Positions 22,390-30,196 of a stretch of 36,285 nt of DNA are shown piece by piece (position 1 is the stretch's first letter; each line of letters opens with the position of its first letter). The position numbers and the translations under genes were made by a program. The notes beneath the pieces were generated by a model. That model was not told the origin of the DNA. It worked only from the letters and a program-made list of their open reading frames with translations, and made no database searches. The stretch comes from Roseateles sp. (GTDB lineage Bacteria > Pseudomonadota > Gammaproteobacteria > Burkholderiales > Burkholderiaceae_C): assembly GCA_015657635.1 (NCBI GenBank), contig JACDQM010000087.1, positions 1 to 36,285 of the forward strand. The letters are read 5' to 3'.

Positions 22390-22902
22390 ATGAGTACGAG
22401 CACCAGCATGGAGCCGCTGTCGGCCCGGATTCCCAGTGACTTGTATCTGTGGCTGGCCCAGCTGCAGGTGGAGGGCGCCACCACCAACAGCGACAAGCTG
22501 CGCGTGCTGCTGGGGCAGCTCAAGCGCCAGCACGACGGTGCGTTTGACCATGTGGCCGCGCTGTCCTGGTGTCGCGACCTTGTCTCCCGGCTGCGTGACT
22601 CGCTGGCGCGGCTGGAGCTGGCCGAGGGCCGCCATTCCGAGGTGCTGCAGCAGGTGCTGGACCACAGCTGCCACACCATGGCCCTGTTGATCAGCGCCCA
22701 GCCGGAAAGCCCCGCTGCAGCCGCCCAGCTGGAGGACGCGCTGCTGCGCCGCAGCTTCGCCCTGACCGAGTCCTTGCTGCGCCAGGCCACCACGGCCGAG
22801 GCCAGTGCCTTTGATCCCCAGGTGGTGCAGAAGCATCTGCCCACCACTTTGCAACTGGCCCAGGCCATCACTCTCTTGAAAGGAGCCCAACACCATGGCT
22901 GA
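22390..22902 (+). CDS. RHH-like N-terminal protein leading the PspA operon
   Basis: A 170-residue protein from the ATG at 22390. Residues 8-50 (LSARIPSDLYLWLAQLQVEG then TTNSDKLRVLLGQLKRQH) resemble a ribbon-helix-helix: a short strand followed by two helices. The rest is helical and Leu/Gln rich, without a known domain. It may be a DNA-binding regulator or a structural partner of the downstream membrane-stress proteins; neither is shown. Its stop overlaps the start of the PspA-like gene by eight bases, so the two are translationally coupled. Confidence 0.6.
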   Translation: MSTSTSMEPLSARIPSDLYLWLAQLQVEGATTNSDKLRVLLGQLKRQHDGAFDHVAALSWCRDLVSRLRDSLARLELAEGRHSEVLQQVLDHSCHTMALLISAQPESPAAAAQLEDALLRRSFALTESLLRQATTAEASAFDPQVVQKHLPTTLQLAQAITLLKGAQHHG

Positions 22903-23566
22903 GACTCTGAAGAACCGCGTCGGTCGCGTGATGGCTGGCGGCGTGCATGCCCTGCTCGACCGCATCGAGGATCGAGCGCCCGAGGCGATGATGGAGCAGG
23001 CGCTGCGCGAGCTTGACGGCGTGGTCGACGAGGTGCGCCACGAGCTGGGCGTGCATGCCGCCAACCGTCACCTGGCCCAGCAGCGGCATGCCGAGCTGAA
23101 CAAGCAGCATGAAGCGCTGAGGGGCCAGATCGAGCTGGCACTGAGCCAGCAGCGCGAGGAGTTGGCGCGCGCCGCCGTGGGCCGCCAGCTCGATATTGAG
23201 ACCCAGCTGCCGCTTCTGGAGGCCAGCCTGGCTGAGCTGGCGCGCCAGGAAGGCGAGCATCGCGGCTACGTCGATGCGCTGCTGGCCAAGCGGCGCGAGA
23301 TGGAGGCGGCGCTGAGCCAGTTCCGCCAGAGCCGTGCTGGCAGTGGCGCGTCTTCAGCGGCTAGTGCCAAGCCCGCCGTTGACATCGAGGCTCGCATTGC
23401 CGACGCCACCGGCGCGTTTGATCGCGTCTATGAGCGCCAGACCGGCCTCGCCGGCCCGGCCCGCGCGGTGCAGCTGGAACAGGCCGGCCAATTGCAGTCG
23501 CTGGAAGACCTGGTGCGCCAGACGCAGATCGAGGCCCGCCTCGCCCAGCTCAAGCAAGGCAGCTGA
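22895..23566 (+). CDS. PspA/IM30-family protein
   Basis: A 223-residue, almost wholly alpha-helical protein. Like PspA, Vipp1 and YdjF it has MAETLKNRVGRVMAGGVHALLDRIEDRAPEAMMEQALRELDGVVDEVRHELG at the N-terminus, with an amphipathic first helix, followed by long Gln/Glu/Arg coiled-coil helices (about 60-145), a Ser/Ala linker (~148-160) and a final helical pair. PspA-family proteins polymerise on stressed inner membranes, an ESCRT-III-like activity. AAGGAG is placed 10 bases before the ATG. It is the second gene of the operon with YqiJ and YqiK proteins. Confidence 0.88.
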   Translation: MAETLKNRVGRVMAGGVHALLDRIEDRAPEAMMEQALRELDGVVDEVRHELGVHAANRHLAQQRHAELNKQHEALRGQIELALSQQREELARAAVGRQLDIETQLPLLEASLAELARQEGEHRGYVDALLAKRREMEAALSQFRQSRAGSGASSAASAKPAVDIEARIADATGAFDRVYERQTGLAGPARAVQLEQAGQLQSLEDLVRQTQIEARLAQLKQGS

Positions 23567-23571
23567 GAGTC

Positions 23572-24204
23572 ATGAGCCTGTTCACGACGCCCGAGAACCT
23601 GCCCTTCGGCATCGCCTTCGCGCTGATCGTCGGCATCGCCTTGGTCGAGGGGCTGGGCATGATGATCTCGCTGAGCCCCAGCAACTGGCTGGATGACTGG
23701 CTGCCGGAGGCCGGCCACGAGAGCGCACTGGACCGGGTGCTGGGCTGGCTGCATCTGGGTCGGGTGCCCTCGCTGGTCCTGCTGCTGCTGTTCCTGACCG
23801 GCTATGCACTGTTCGGCTACAGCCTGCAGCTGGTCTGCCGCGGCCTGATCGGCCACTACCTGCCTGCCTGGCTCGCCGGGCTGGCGGCTGTGCCGGCAGG
23901 CCTGGCCACGGTGCGCGGGCTGGGCGCGCTGGTGGCCCACATCATCCCGCGCGACGAGAGCACGGCAGTGAGCGCGCAGACGCTCTTGGGCCGGGTCGGC
24001 ACTGTCTATGCCGGCCATGCCAGGCAGGGCCTGGCGGCTCAGGCCCGTGTACGCGACGAGCATGGCCGCAACCACTATCTACTGGTCGAGCCTGACCTGG
24101 CCGACGATGTCTTCGAGGAGGGAGCCCAGGTGTTGCTAGTCAGCAAAAGCGGCGCGGTCTACCGGGTGATACGCAACCCGCATCCAGGCCTGGTCGAGCG
24201 CTGA
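23572..24204 (+). CDS. yqiJ: YqiJ-family (DUF1449, OB-fold) membrane protein
   Basis: A 210-residue protein with three to four hydrophobic segments (about 13-32, 62-86 and 95-121) and a C-terminal OB-fold-like region (TLLGRVGTVYAGHARQGLAA, VLLVSKSGAVYRVIRNP). The opening LPFGIAFALIVGIALVEGLGMMISLSPSNWLDDWLP is typical of YqiJ. These proteins resemble NfeD and pair with flotillin-type YqiK. It starts five bases after the PspA-like stop and precedes the yqiK gene by 37 bases. The pair is thought to help maintain membrane integrity. Confidence 0.85.
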   Translation: MSLFTTPENLPFGIAFALIVGIALVEGLGMMISLSPSNWLDDWLPEAGHESALDRVLGWLHLGRVPSLVLLLLFLTGYALFGYSLQLVCRGLIGHYLPAWLAGLAAVPAGLATVRGLGALVAHIIPRDESTAVSAQTLLGRVGTVYAGHARQGLAAQARVRDEHGRNHYLLVEPDLADDVFEEGAQVLLVSKSGAVYRVIRNPHPGLVER

Positions 24205-24241
24205 ACACGAACGTAAGCATTCAAGGAGGAAGGGGAACAAG

Positions 24242-25933
24242 ATGGACAACCTAATCGAGATAAGCATCATCGCCGGTGTCGCCCTGCTGGGCCTGCTGAC
24301 CATCGGCATCGTGTTCGCGCGCCTGTACAAGCGCTCTACCAAGGAGACCGCTTTTGTGCGCACCGGCCTGGGCGGACAGAAGGTCATCATGGACGGCGGT
24401 GCCATCGTGCTGCCGGTCTTTCATGAGCGCGTGCTGGTCAACATGAACACGCTGAAGCTAGAGGTGATGCGGCGCGAGCGCGAAAGCCTGATCACCCGCG
24501 ACCGCATGCGCGTGGACGTGACCGCGGCCTTCTTCGTGCGCGTGCAGCAGACCGCCGAGGCTGTCAGCACGGCGGCCCAGACCCTGGGCGCGCGCACCCT
24601 GGACCCGGACGCGCTGAAGAGCTTGGTGGAGGACAAGTTCGTCGACGCGCTGCGCGCCACCGCAGCGACCATGACGATCCAGGAGCTGCAGGACAAGCGC
24701 CGCGACTTCGTGCAGGCGGTGCAGAACGCGGTGGCCGAGGATCTGGAGAAGAACGGCCTGGAGCTGGAATCGGTCTCGTTGACCAGCCTGGACCAGACCG
24801 ACAAGCAGTTCTTCAATCCCAACAATGCCTTCGATGCCGAGGGCCTCACCCGGCTGACCGAGCAGACCGAGGCGCGCCGTAAGCAGCGCAACGATGTCGA
24901 GCAGGAAACCGAGATGCAGGTGCGCACCAAGAACCTGGAAGCGCAGCGCCAGAAGCTGACCATCGAGCAGGACCAGGAGTTCGCGACCTTGGCCCAGCAG
25001 CGCCAGGTCGAGACTGCACGCGCCGAGCAGGCCGCGCAGATCGCCACCCAGCAGGCCGAGCGCAGCCGTGAGGCCGAGGCTGCCAAGATCGAGGCCGAGC
25101 GTCAGGTCGGGCAGAAGAAGATCGAGGCCGAGCGCGAGATCAAGAGCGCCGAGATTGAGAAGAACCTGGTGGTGCAGACCCGCGAGATCGAGCTGGAGCG
25201 CAAGACCGAGATGCTGCGCGCCGAGCAGAAGAAGCAGGTCGAGATCGCGCGCCAGGAGATGCAGATCGCGATCGCCAACAAGAGCACCGAGCAGTCGGTC
25301 GCCGACGCGCTTGCCAACCAGGCACTGGCCGATGCGGTCAAGGCCGAGGAGGGCGTCAACACTGCGCGTCAGGTGGCCGTGGCCGAGCGCGATAAGAGCA
25401 TCCAGTTGATCGAGGCCAGCAAGGAAGCCGAGCAGTTGGCGATTGCCGTCAAGGTCTCGGCTTCGGCTGAGAAGGTTGCCGCACAGGATCGCGCCGAAGC
25501 GATCACGATCGAGGCCAAGGCCAAGCAGGCCGCGGCTATCGCGGAAGCTGAGGGCCGGCGCGCGATCAACGAGGCTCTGAACACCCTGTCGGCCGCGCAG
25601 ATTGACCTGCAGGTGCGCACGCTGCTGCTGCAGCAGCTGCCCTCAGTGATCGAGCAGGCGGTGCGGCCGATGGAGAAGATCGACTCGATCCGCATCTTCC
25701 AAGTGAATGGCATGCCGGGCGGCGTCCAAGGGGGCAGCGGCGATGCGACGGGCACGGCCGGCAACGGCACCTTCCCCGAGCAGGTCATGAACTCGGCCCT
25801 GCAGTACCAGATCGCCAAGCCCATCGTCGACGCGGTGATGAAGGATGCCGGGCTCAACAACGAAGGCATTACCGGCATGGCGCAAAGCCTGGCCGGCATG
25901 CTGCAGCCGCCCGTCGCCCAGCAAGGGGCCTGA
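24242..25933 (+). CDS. yqiK: YqiK-type flotillin-family protein
   Basis: A 563-residue protein. One N-terminal membrane helix (residues 6-27) precedes the SPFH/Band-7 domain (about 40-190: FVRTGLGGQKVIMDGGAIVLPVFHERV, DRMRVDVTAAFFVRVQQ). A long Glu/Ala/Lys/Arg coiled coil follows (about 210-400, with repeated EAxR patterns). The C-terminal part has AIAEAEGRRAINEALNTL and a Gly-rich linker (GGVQGGSGDATGTAGNG), then a last helical region. Flotillins form large rings at membrane microdomains. AAGGAGG is a strong ribosome-binding site. It is the last gene of the operon, downstream of PspA and YqiJ. Confidence 0.93.
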   Translation: MDNLIEISIIAGVALLGLLTIGIVFARLYKRSTKETAFVRTGLGGQKVIMDGGAIVLPVFHERVLVNMNTLKLEVMRRERESLITRDRMRVDVTAAFFVRVQQTAEAVSTAAQTLGARTLDPDALKSLVEDKFVDALRATAATMTIQELQDKRRDFVQAVQNAVAEDLEKNGLELESVSLTSLDQTDKQFFNPNNAFDAEGLTRLTEQTEARRKQRNDVEQETEMQVRTKNLEAQRQKLTIEQDQEFATLAQQRQVETARAEQAAQIATQQAERSREAEAAKIEAERQVGQKKIEAEREIKSAEIEKNLVVQTREIELERKTEMLRAEQKKQVEIARQEMQIAIANKSTEQSVADALANQALADAVKAEEGVNTARQVAVAERDKSIQLIEASKEAEQLAIAVKVSASAEKVAAQDRAEAITIEAKAKQAAAIAEAEGRRAINEALNTLSAAQIDLQVRTLLLQQLPSVIEQAVRPMEKIDSIRIFQVNGMPGGVQGGSGDATGTAGNGTFPEQVMNSALQYQIAKPIVDAVMKDAGLNNEGITGMAQSLAGMLQPPVAQQGA

Positions 25934-25984
25934 GATGCGCTGCCGGCGAGTCTGGATCATCGCTCGCTAGACCCGTCCGCCGGC
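25933..25984 (+). repeat. Direct repeat copy 2 (remnant of an M61-like gene end)
   Basis: The 35 bases 25950-25984 match 22266-22300 at 30 positions, and GATGCG...TGCCGG upstream also recurs. Read in the matching frame it gives CRRVWIIAR and TAG, against CRAWISDR and TAG in the intact gene. It begins at the end of the flotillin stop codon and overlaps the 3' end of the small membrane-protein gene on the other strand. Confidence 0.55.
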
Positions 25985-26163
25985 AGCGGCTCCCAGAGCA
26001 CCACCAGCAAGGTGGCGATGGGGCCGATCAGCAGGGAGATCAGGAACCAGTTCAAGCCGCTGCGGCGCTTGGCCTGGGCCAGGCCGGCGTTGATCAGGGC
26101 CAGGGTGAACCAGCCGACGTAGTAGTCGACGCCTGCGGCGGCCTGGGAGGAGAGGTTGAGCAT
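25957..26163 (-). CDS. Small two-helix membrane protein
   Basis: A 68-residue protein: a first hydrophobic segment (DYYVGWFTLALINAGLAQ), a short basic loop (AKRRSGLNWF), a second hydrophobic segment (LISLLIGPIATLLVVLWEPLP) and a short acidic tail. The pattern suggests a hairpin inner-membrane protein with the basic loop inside. No family is recognised. It is convergent with the flotillin gene, 23 bases apart. No strong ribosome-binding site is seen before the ATG at 26163. Confidence 0.6.
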   Translation of the reverse strand: MLNLSSQAAAGVDYYVGWFTLALINAGLAQAKRRSGLNWFLISLLIGPIATLLVVLWEPLPADGSSER

Positions 26164-26309
26164 GGAGAGGGTCTGCCTGCTGGCTTGATGTAAAGACCCG
26201 CCGGCGGCGAGCCGGTGGCATGTTAGCGGCTAAGGCCTGCCCGAGGCTTGTGCGCTCTGTGTCCCGGGGCCGCTGCTGGCTGATCCAGCTGTGGCCGGCC
26301 CGGCCCACA

Positions 26310-26325
26310 ATCAAGGCCTGACCCC
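26310..26325 (-). repeat. Short dispersed repeat copy B
   Basis: On the minus strand GGGGTCAGGCCTTGAT, matching 3598-3614 apart from one T. It lies just before the start of the beta-lactamase-family gene. Confidence 0.35.
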
Positions 26326-26338
26326 ACGGAGTTGCCGC

Positions 26339-27424
26339 ATGACGGATACCGCCACCCGCCGCGCCGCGCTTGAACAAGCGATCGCGCTGGCCCAGGCCCA
26401 TGAGACCCCCTGGCCGCGCGACCCGCATGCGGCGCCTGGCCCGGGTCAGCAGCCTTTCGGTGTGCATCACGATGATCCGCCGCCATGGAATGTGCTGCGC
26501 GGCCCGGTGCATGAGCGCGGGCCGCAGGGCGGGGTGATCCTGCAGCAAGGGCGCGAGATCGGGGCCTGGGGCGAGCCGGATCGCGCCGACCTGACCTTCA
26601 GCGTCGCCAAGACCTATCTGTGTCTGCTGGCCGGCATCGCGCAGCGCCAGGGCCTGCTGCCCGATGTGCACGCGCCGGTGGCGTCCAGCCTGCCCGGTAT
26701 CGGCTTCGATTCGCCGCACAACCGGGCCATCAGCTGGGCCATGCTGCTGGAGCAGACCAGCGAGTGGGAAGGCGAGTGCTTCGGCCTGTCGGAGCAGGCC
26801 GACCGCTGGCGCAAGGTGGCCAACGATCCGCGGCCGGCTGGTGGGCCGAAAGGCGGCGCGCGGCCGCTGCAGGCACCAGGAAGCTACTGGGAATACAACG
26901 ATGTGCGCATCAACCAGCTCGCGCTGGCGTTGCTGCATCTGTTCGGCCGGCCGCTGCCCGAGGTGTTTCTGGACGAGATCCTGAAGCCGCTGGGCGGAGG
27001 CTCAGGCTTTGCCTGGCGCGGCTATGACGAGGCCTGGCTGACGCTGCCGGATGGCCGGCGCGTGCAGTCGGTGCCGGGCGGCACGCATTGGGGCGGCGGC
27101 GTGTCGATCAGCGCACGCGACCAGGCGCGCGTGGGCCAGCTGCTGCTGGATGGCGGCCTGCATGCGGGCCGGCAGATCCTGCCGTGCGACTGGGTGGGGG
27201 CGATGCAGCAGCCCTGCGCGATCGCGCCTTTCTACGGCCGCCTGGTGTGGCTGAACCGCGATGGCAAAGCGTTCCCGGGCGCCTCGACCGAGGCCTTCTT
27301 CATGATGGGTGCCGGTGGCCATGTGGTGTGGGTGGAGCCGGCGCTGCAGGCGGTGGTGGTGCTGCGCTGGCTGGATGGCGGCTGGCATGCCGCCGTGATG
27401 CGGGCGCTGGCTCAGGCGCTCTAG
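26339..27424 (+). CDS. Serine beta-lactamase-family (class C-like) hydrolase
   Basis: A 361-residue protein. The active-site S-x-x-K is in LTFSVAKTYLCLLAGIA (Ser near residue 88), the Tyr motif in GSYWEYNDVRINQLALAL, and the late GGGVSISARDQARVGQLLLDGG plus GAGGHVVWVEP fit the beta-lactamase/esterase EstB family. The third residue of the Y-x-N motif is Asp here (YND). No signal peptide is visible, so it is more likely a cytosolic esterase or peptidase than a periplasmic beta-lactamase. ACGGAG lies eight bases before the ATG at 26339; an in-frame ATG at 26291 has no such site. Its TAG shares CTAG with the convergent kinase gene. Confidence 0.82.
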   Translation: MTDTATRRAALEQAIALAQAHETPWPRDPHAAPGPGQQPFGVHHDDPPPWNVLRGPVHERGPQGGVILQQGREIGAWGEPDRADLTFSVAKTYLCLLAGIAQRQGLLPDVHAPVASSLPGIGFDSPHNRAISWAMLLEQTSEWEGECFGLSEQADRWRKVANDPRPAGGPKGGARPLQAPGSYWEYNDVRINQLALALLHLFGRPLPEVFLDEILKPLGGGSGFAWRGYDEAWLTLPDGRRVQSVPGGTHWGGGVSISARDQARVGQLLLDGGLHAGRQILPCDWVGAMQQPCAIAPFYGRLVWLNRDGKAFPGASTEAFFMMGAGGHVVWVEPALQAVVVLRWLDGGWHAAVMRALAQAL

Positions 27425-30137
27425 CTTGGCGCCGGCGCCATGCGCGGCAGCTCGATGATCACCTGCGTGCCTTGGCCCACGCGGCTCTCGACCTTGATGC
27501 TGCCACCCAGCACATGGGTGACCAGGCTGTGCGAGATGTGCAGGCCCAGGCCGGTGCCGCCGCGCCCCATGCGGGTGGTGAAGAAGGGGTCGAACACGCT
27601 GGCCAGCGCCTGCTCCGGGATGCCCTGGCCTCGTCGCTGACGATCAGGCGCAGCTGATCGTTCGGCAGCGCCTCGCACTGGATCTCGATGCGGCCATGCT
27701 CGCGCTCGTCAAAGCCGTGGATCACCGCGTTGTTGATCAGGTTGGTCAGCACCTGGCCCAGCGGCCCGGGATAGCTGTCGAGCTTGAGGCCGGGCGGGCA
27801 GCTTGAGCTGATGACATAGGGCGTGCGCTTGAAGCTGGGCCGCAGCGTCAGCATGATCTCGTCGACCAGCGCGGCCAGATCGAACTGGCGGCGCTGTGCG
27901 GTGGCCTGGTCGACCGCCACCTGCTTGAAGCCGGTGATCAGTTCGGCGGCGCGGGTCAGGTTGCGCAGCACGATCTGATGGCCTTGATCGACGGCGGCGA
28001 CATAGTCGTCCAGCATCGAGCGCTTCAGGCCGCTGCGCAGCCCGGCCTTGAGTTGCTCGGTGTGGTCGGACATCGTCGAGATGGCCATCAGGCCGTTGCC
28101 GATCGGCGTGTTCAGCTCATGTGCGATGCCGGCCACCAGCTTGCCCAGCGCGGCCAGCTTCTCGGCCTGCACCAGCTGCTGCTGGGTGCAGGTCAGGGTT
28201 TCCAGATTGCGCGCCAGTTCGGCGTTGGCGAGCGACAGCTCAGCCGTGCGGTCGGCCACGCGCTGTTCCAGCTGGGTATTGAGTTGGCGGATTTCTTCCT
28301 CGGCCTGGCGCTGCTCGCGGATGTCTTCCAGCGCCATCAGCAGCAGGCGCTCGCTGCCGATGCTGGCCAGGCGCGCGGAGACGCGGCACAGCACCTTGCG
28401 GCCGCGGCCGTCCAGCAGCTCGGCTTCCATCGCGACATCGCGGCCCGACTCGTTGAGCTGATCCAGGAAGTGCTGCCGGTCGGCTAGGTCCGCCCAGAGG
28501 CCGAACTCGCGGCCGTTGAGGCCGCGCACCTCGCCGGCGCTGCGCTTGAGCAGGCGCTCCCAGGCGGCGTTCACCGAGGTGATGCGGAAGTTGTCTTTGG
28601 CATCGCCGACCGAGAGCGCGATCGGCGATGCGCTGAAGATCAGTTCCTGGCGTTGTTCGATGGCGGCCAGCGAGGCCAGCGCCGCGTTGCGCGCGGTGAC
28701 ATCCACATCCATGCAGGCGATCAGGCGGCTGCCATCGTCGGCCGGTATCGCGAACAGCGTGGCCAGCACATCGATCTCGTGCCCGTCGGCGTGGCGCAGC
28801 CTGAACTCGGCCGGCCCGAAGGCCGGGCCGCCGCGGTCGATGTCGTGGAGGATCTTGCACAGCGCGTCCACCTGCGCGGCATCCACATACATCAGCGGCG
28901 TCTCGCGCACTGAGCGTCCCACCGCCTGCTCGGCGGTGAAGCCGTACATGGCCTCGGAGGCCGGGTTCCAGTAGTGGATGCGGCCTTCACGGTCGTACCA
29001 CTGGATCGAGATGCTGGGCACGGACTCGAGCGTGGCGCGCAGCCGCTCCGTGCCGCGCCTGACCTCCTGCTCGCGGCGGTGCACCTGCGCGGCCATCTGC
29101 TCGACTTCCTGGGCCAGTTGATTGAGCTCGATCACGCCGGTTCGCGTCGGCCAGGCCGACTGGGCATCGCCGTCAGCGAATGCATTGACACGGCGGACTA
29201 CCGCGTTCAGCGGGCGCGCCATGCGCGCGGCCCACAGCGGTGCCATCAGCAAGGCCAGCAGCACCACGGCGATCAGGCCTCCGCCGACCAGGACGACGGT
29301 CGTCCGGTAGGTGTACTCGCCCAGACCGGTGGGGCCGAAAGCCAGCACCACCCAGCCGAGCTTGAACGAGCGCGCAGCGCCGACAGCCACCTTTTGCCCA
29401 TCCAGCTGCTCGTGCGAGCGGGGTGGCGCCTGTTCGCGCAGCGCGGCCTGCACCGCCGGGCTGGCCGCGTAGTTGGCGAGCCTAGAGGCCGGCTGCTGCA
29501 GCCTTGAGGCCGCCAGAAAGCGCCCGCCGCTGTCCACCACCATCAGCTGGAAACTGCTGGTCGGCTGCGCGGCGGTGATGATGTCGAACAGGCGCGCTGG
29601 TGCGAGCTCGAAGATCACAAGGCGCGTGCCGGCACGCAGGCCCAGCGCCACGGTGTTGCGGCCGCCCAGCACCGAGCGGTGCTCGTCGCTCCACAGCGCG
29701 CCGCTGGCTGGCTGCGCGCGCAAGCGGCGCACCAAGGCGTTGCCGGACAGGTCCAGGCCGATCGGCGAGGCGTTGGCGTCGTTGCTGACCCGCTCATGCA
29801 GGCCCAGGGCCTGGACCCGGTCGCTGGCGTCCAGCACATAGATGCCGTCCAGCAGATCGGAGCCGCTGGCAAAGGCTTGGACCAGCGGCTGCAGCTGGCC
29901 CTGTGGCAGGCGTTCGGTGGCGGACGCCATGCCCTTGAGCTGGGCCTCCACCGCCATCGAGTACTGGTTCAGCAGGCGCTCGGCGCTGCTGGCCCGCTCC
30001 TGCAGCTGCGCCCGGGTGCGTTCTTCGACCTGGGGCAGGCGATACAGCAGCAGCACCGCGCCCACCACGCCGAAGATGAAGGCCACCGCCAGCAGCAGCA
30101 GCAAGGTCAGCGAGTGCCGAAGCCGGAGCTCTCGCAT
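27421..30137 (-). pseudogene. PAS-domain sensor histidine kinase, frameshifted in the ATPase domain
   Basis: About 905 residues if repaired. TM1 is at residues 9-32, with a periplasmic sensor domain (about 33-275), TM2 at 279-303, HAMP-like 304-355, PAS-1 about 365-485, PAS-2 about 495-610, a coiled coil, and HisKA with His673 in LVAGIAHELNTP. The N box LTNLINNAVIHGF (about 785) follows. At about 27627-27633 one base is missing: SDE is followed out of frame by RASRSRR..., while another frame gives GQGIPEQALASVFDPFFTT and GGTGLGLHIS, the G1, F and G2 boxes, to the stop at 27421. As written, the protein loses its ATP lid and should not autophosphorylate. It lies 59 bases downstream of the REC-GGDEF-EAL gene, probably its partner. 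Confidence 0.85.
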
Positions 30138-30196
30138 GCCGCTTCAGCGTGGAAGCCCGAACTTGCCGTCGCGCACCACGGCGATGCCGGCTGGCC

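Noticed and set aside
26203..26222. Inverted repeat CCGCCGGC/GCCGGTGG as a terminator
   Set aside because: It lacks a T-run on either strand, and G+C-rich inverted repeats of this size are common at this composition.
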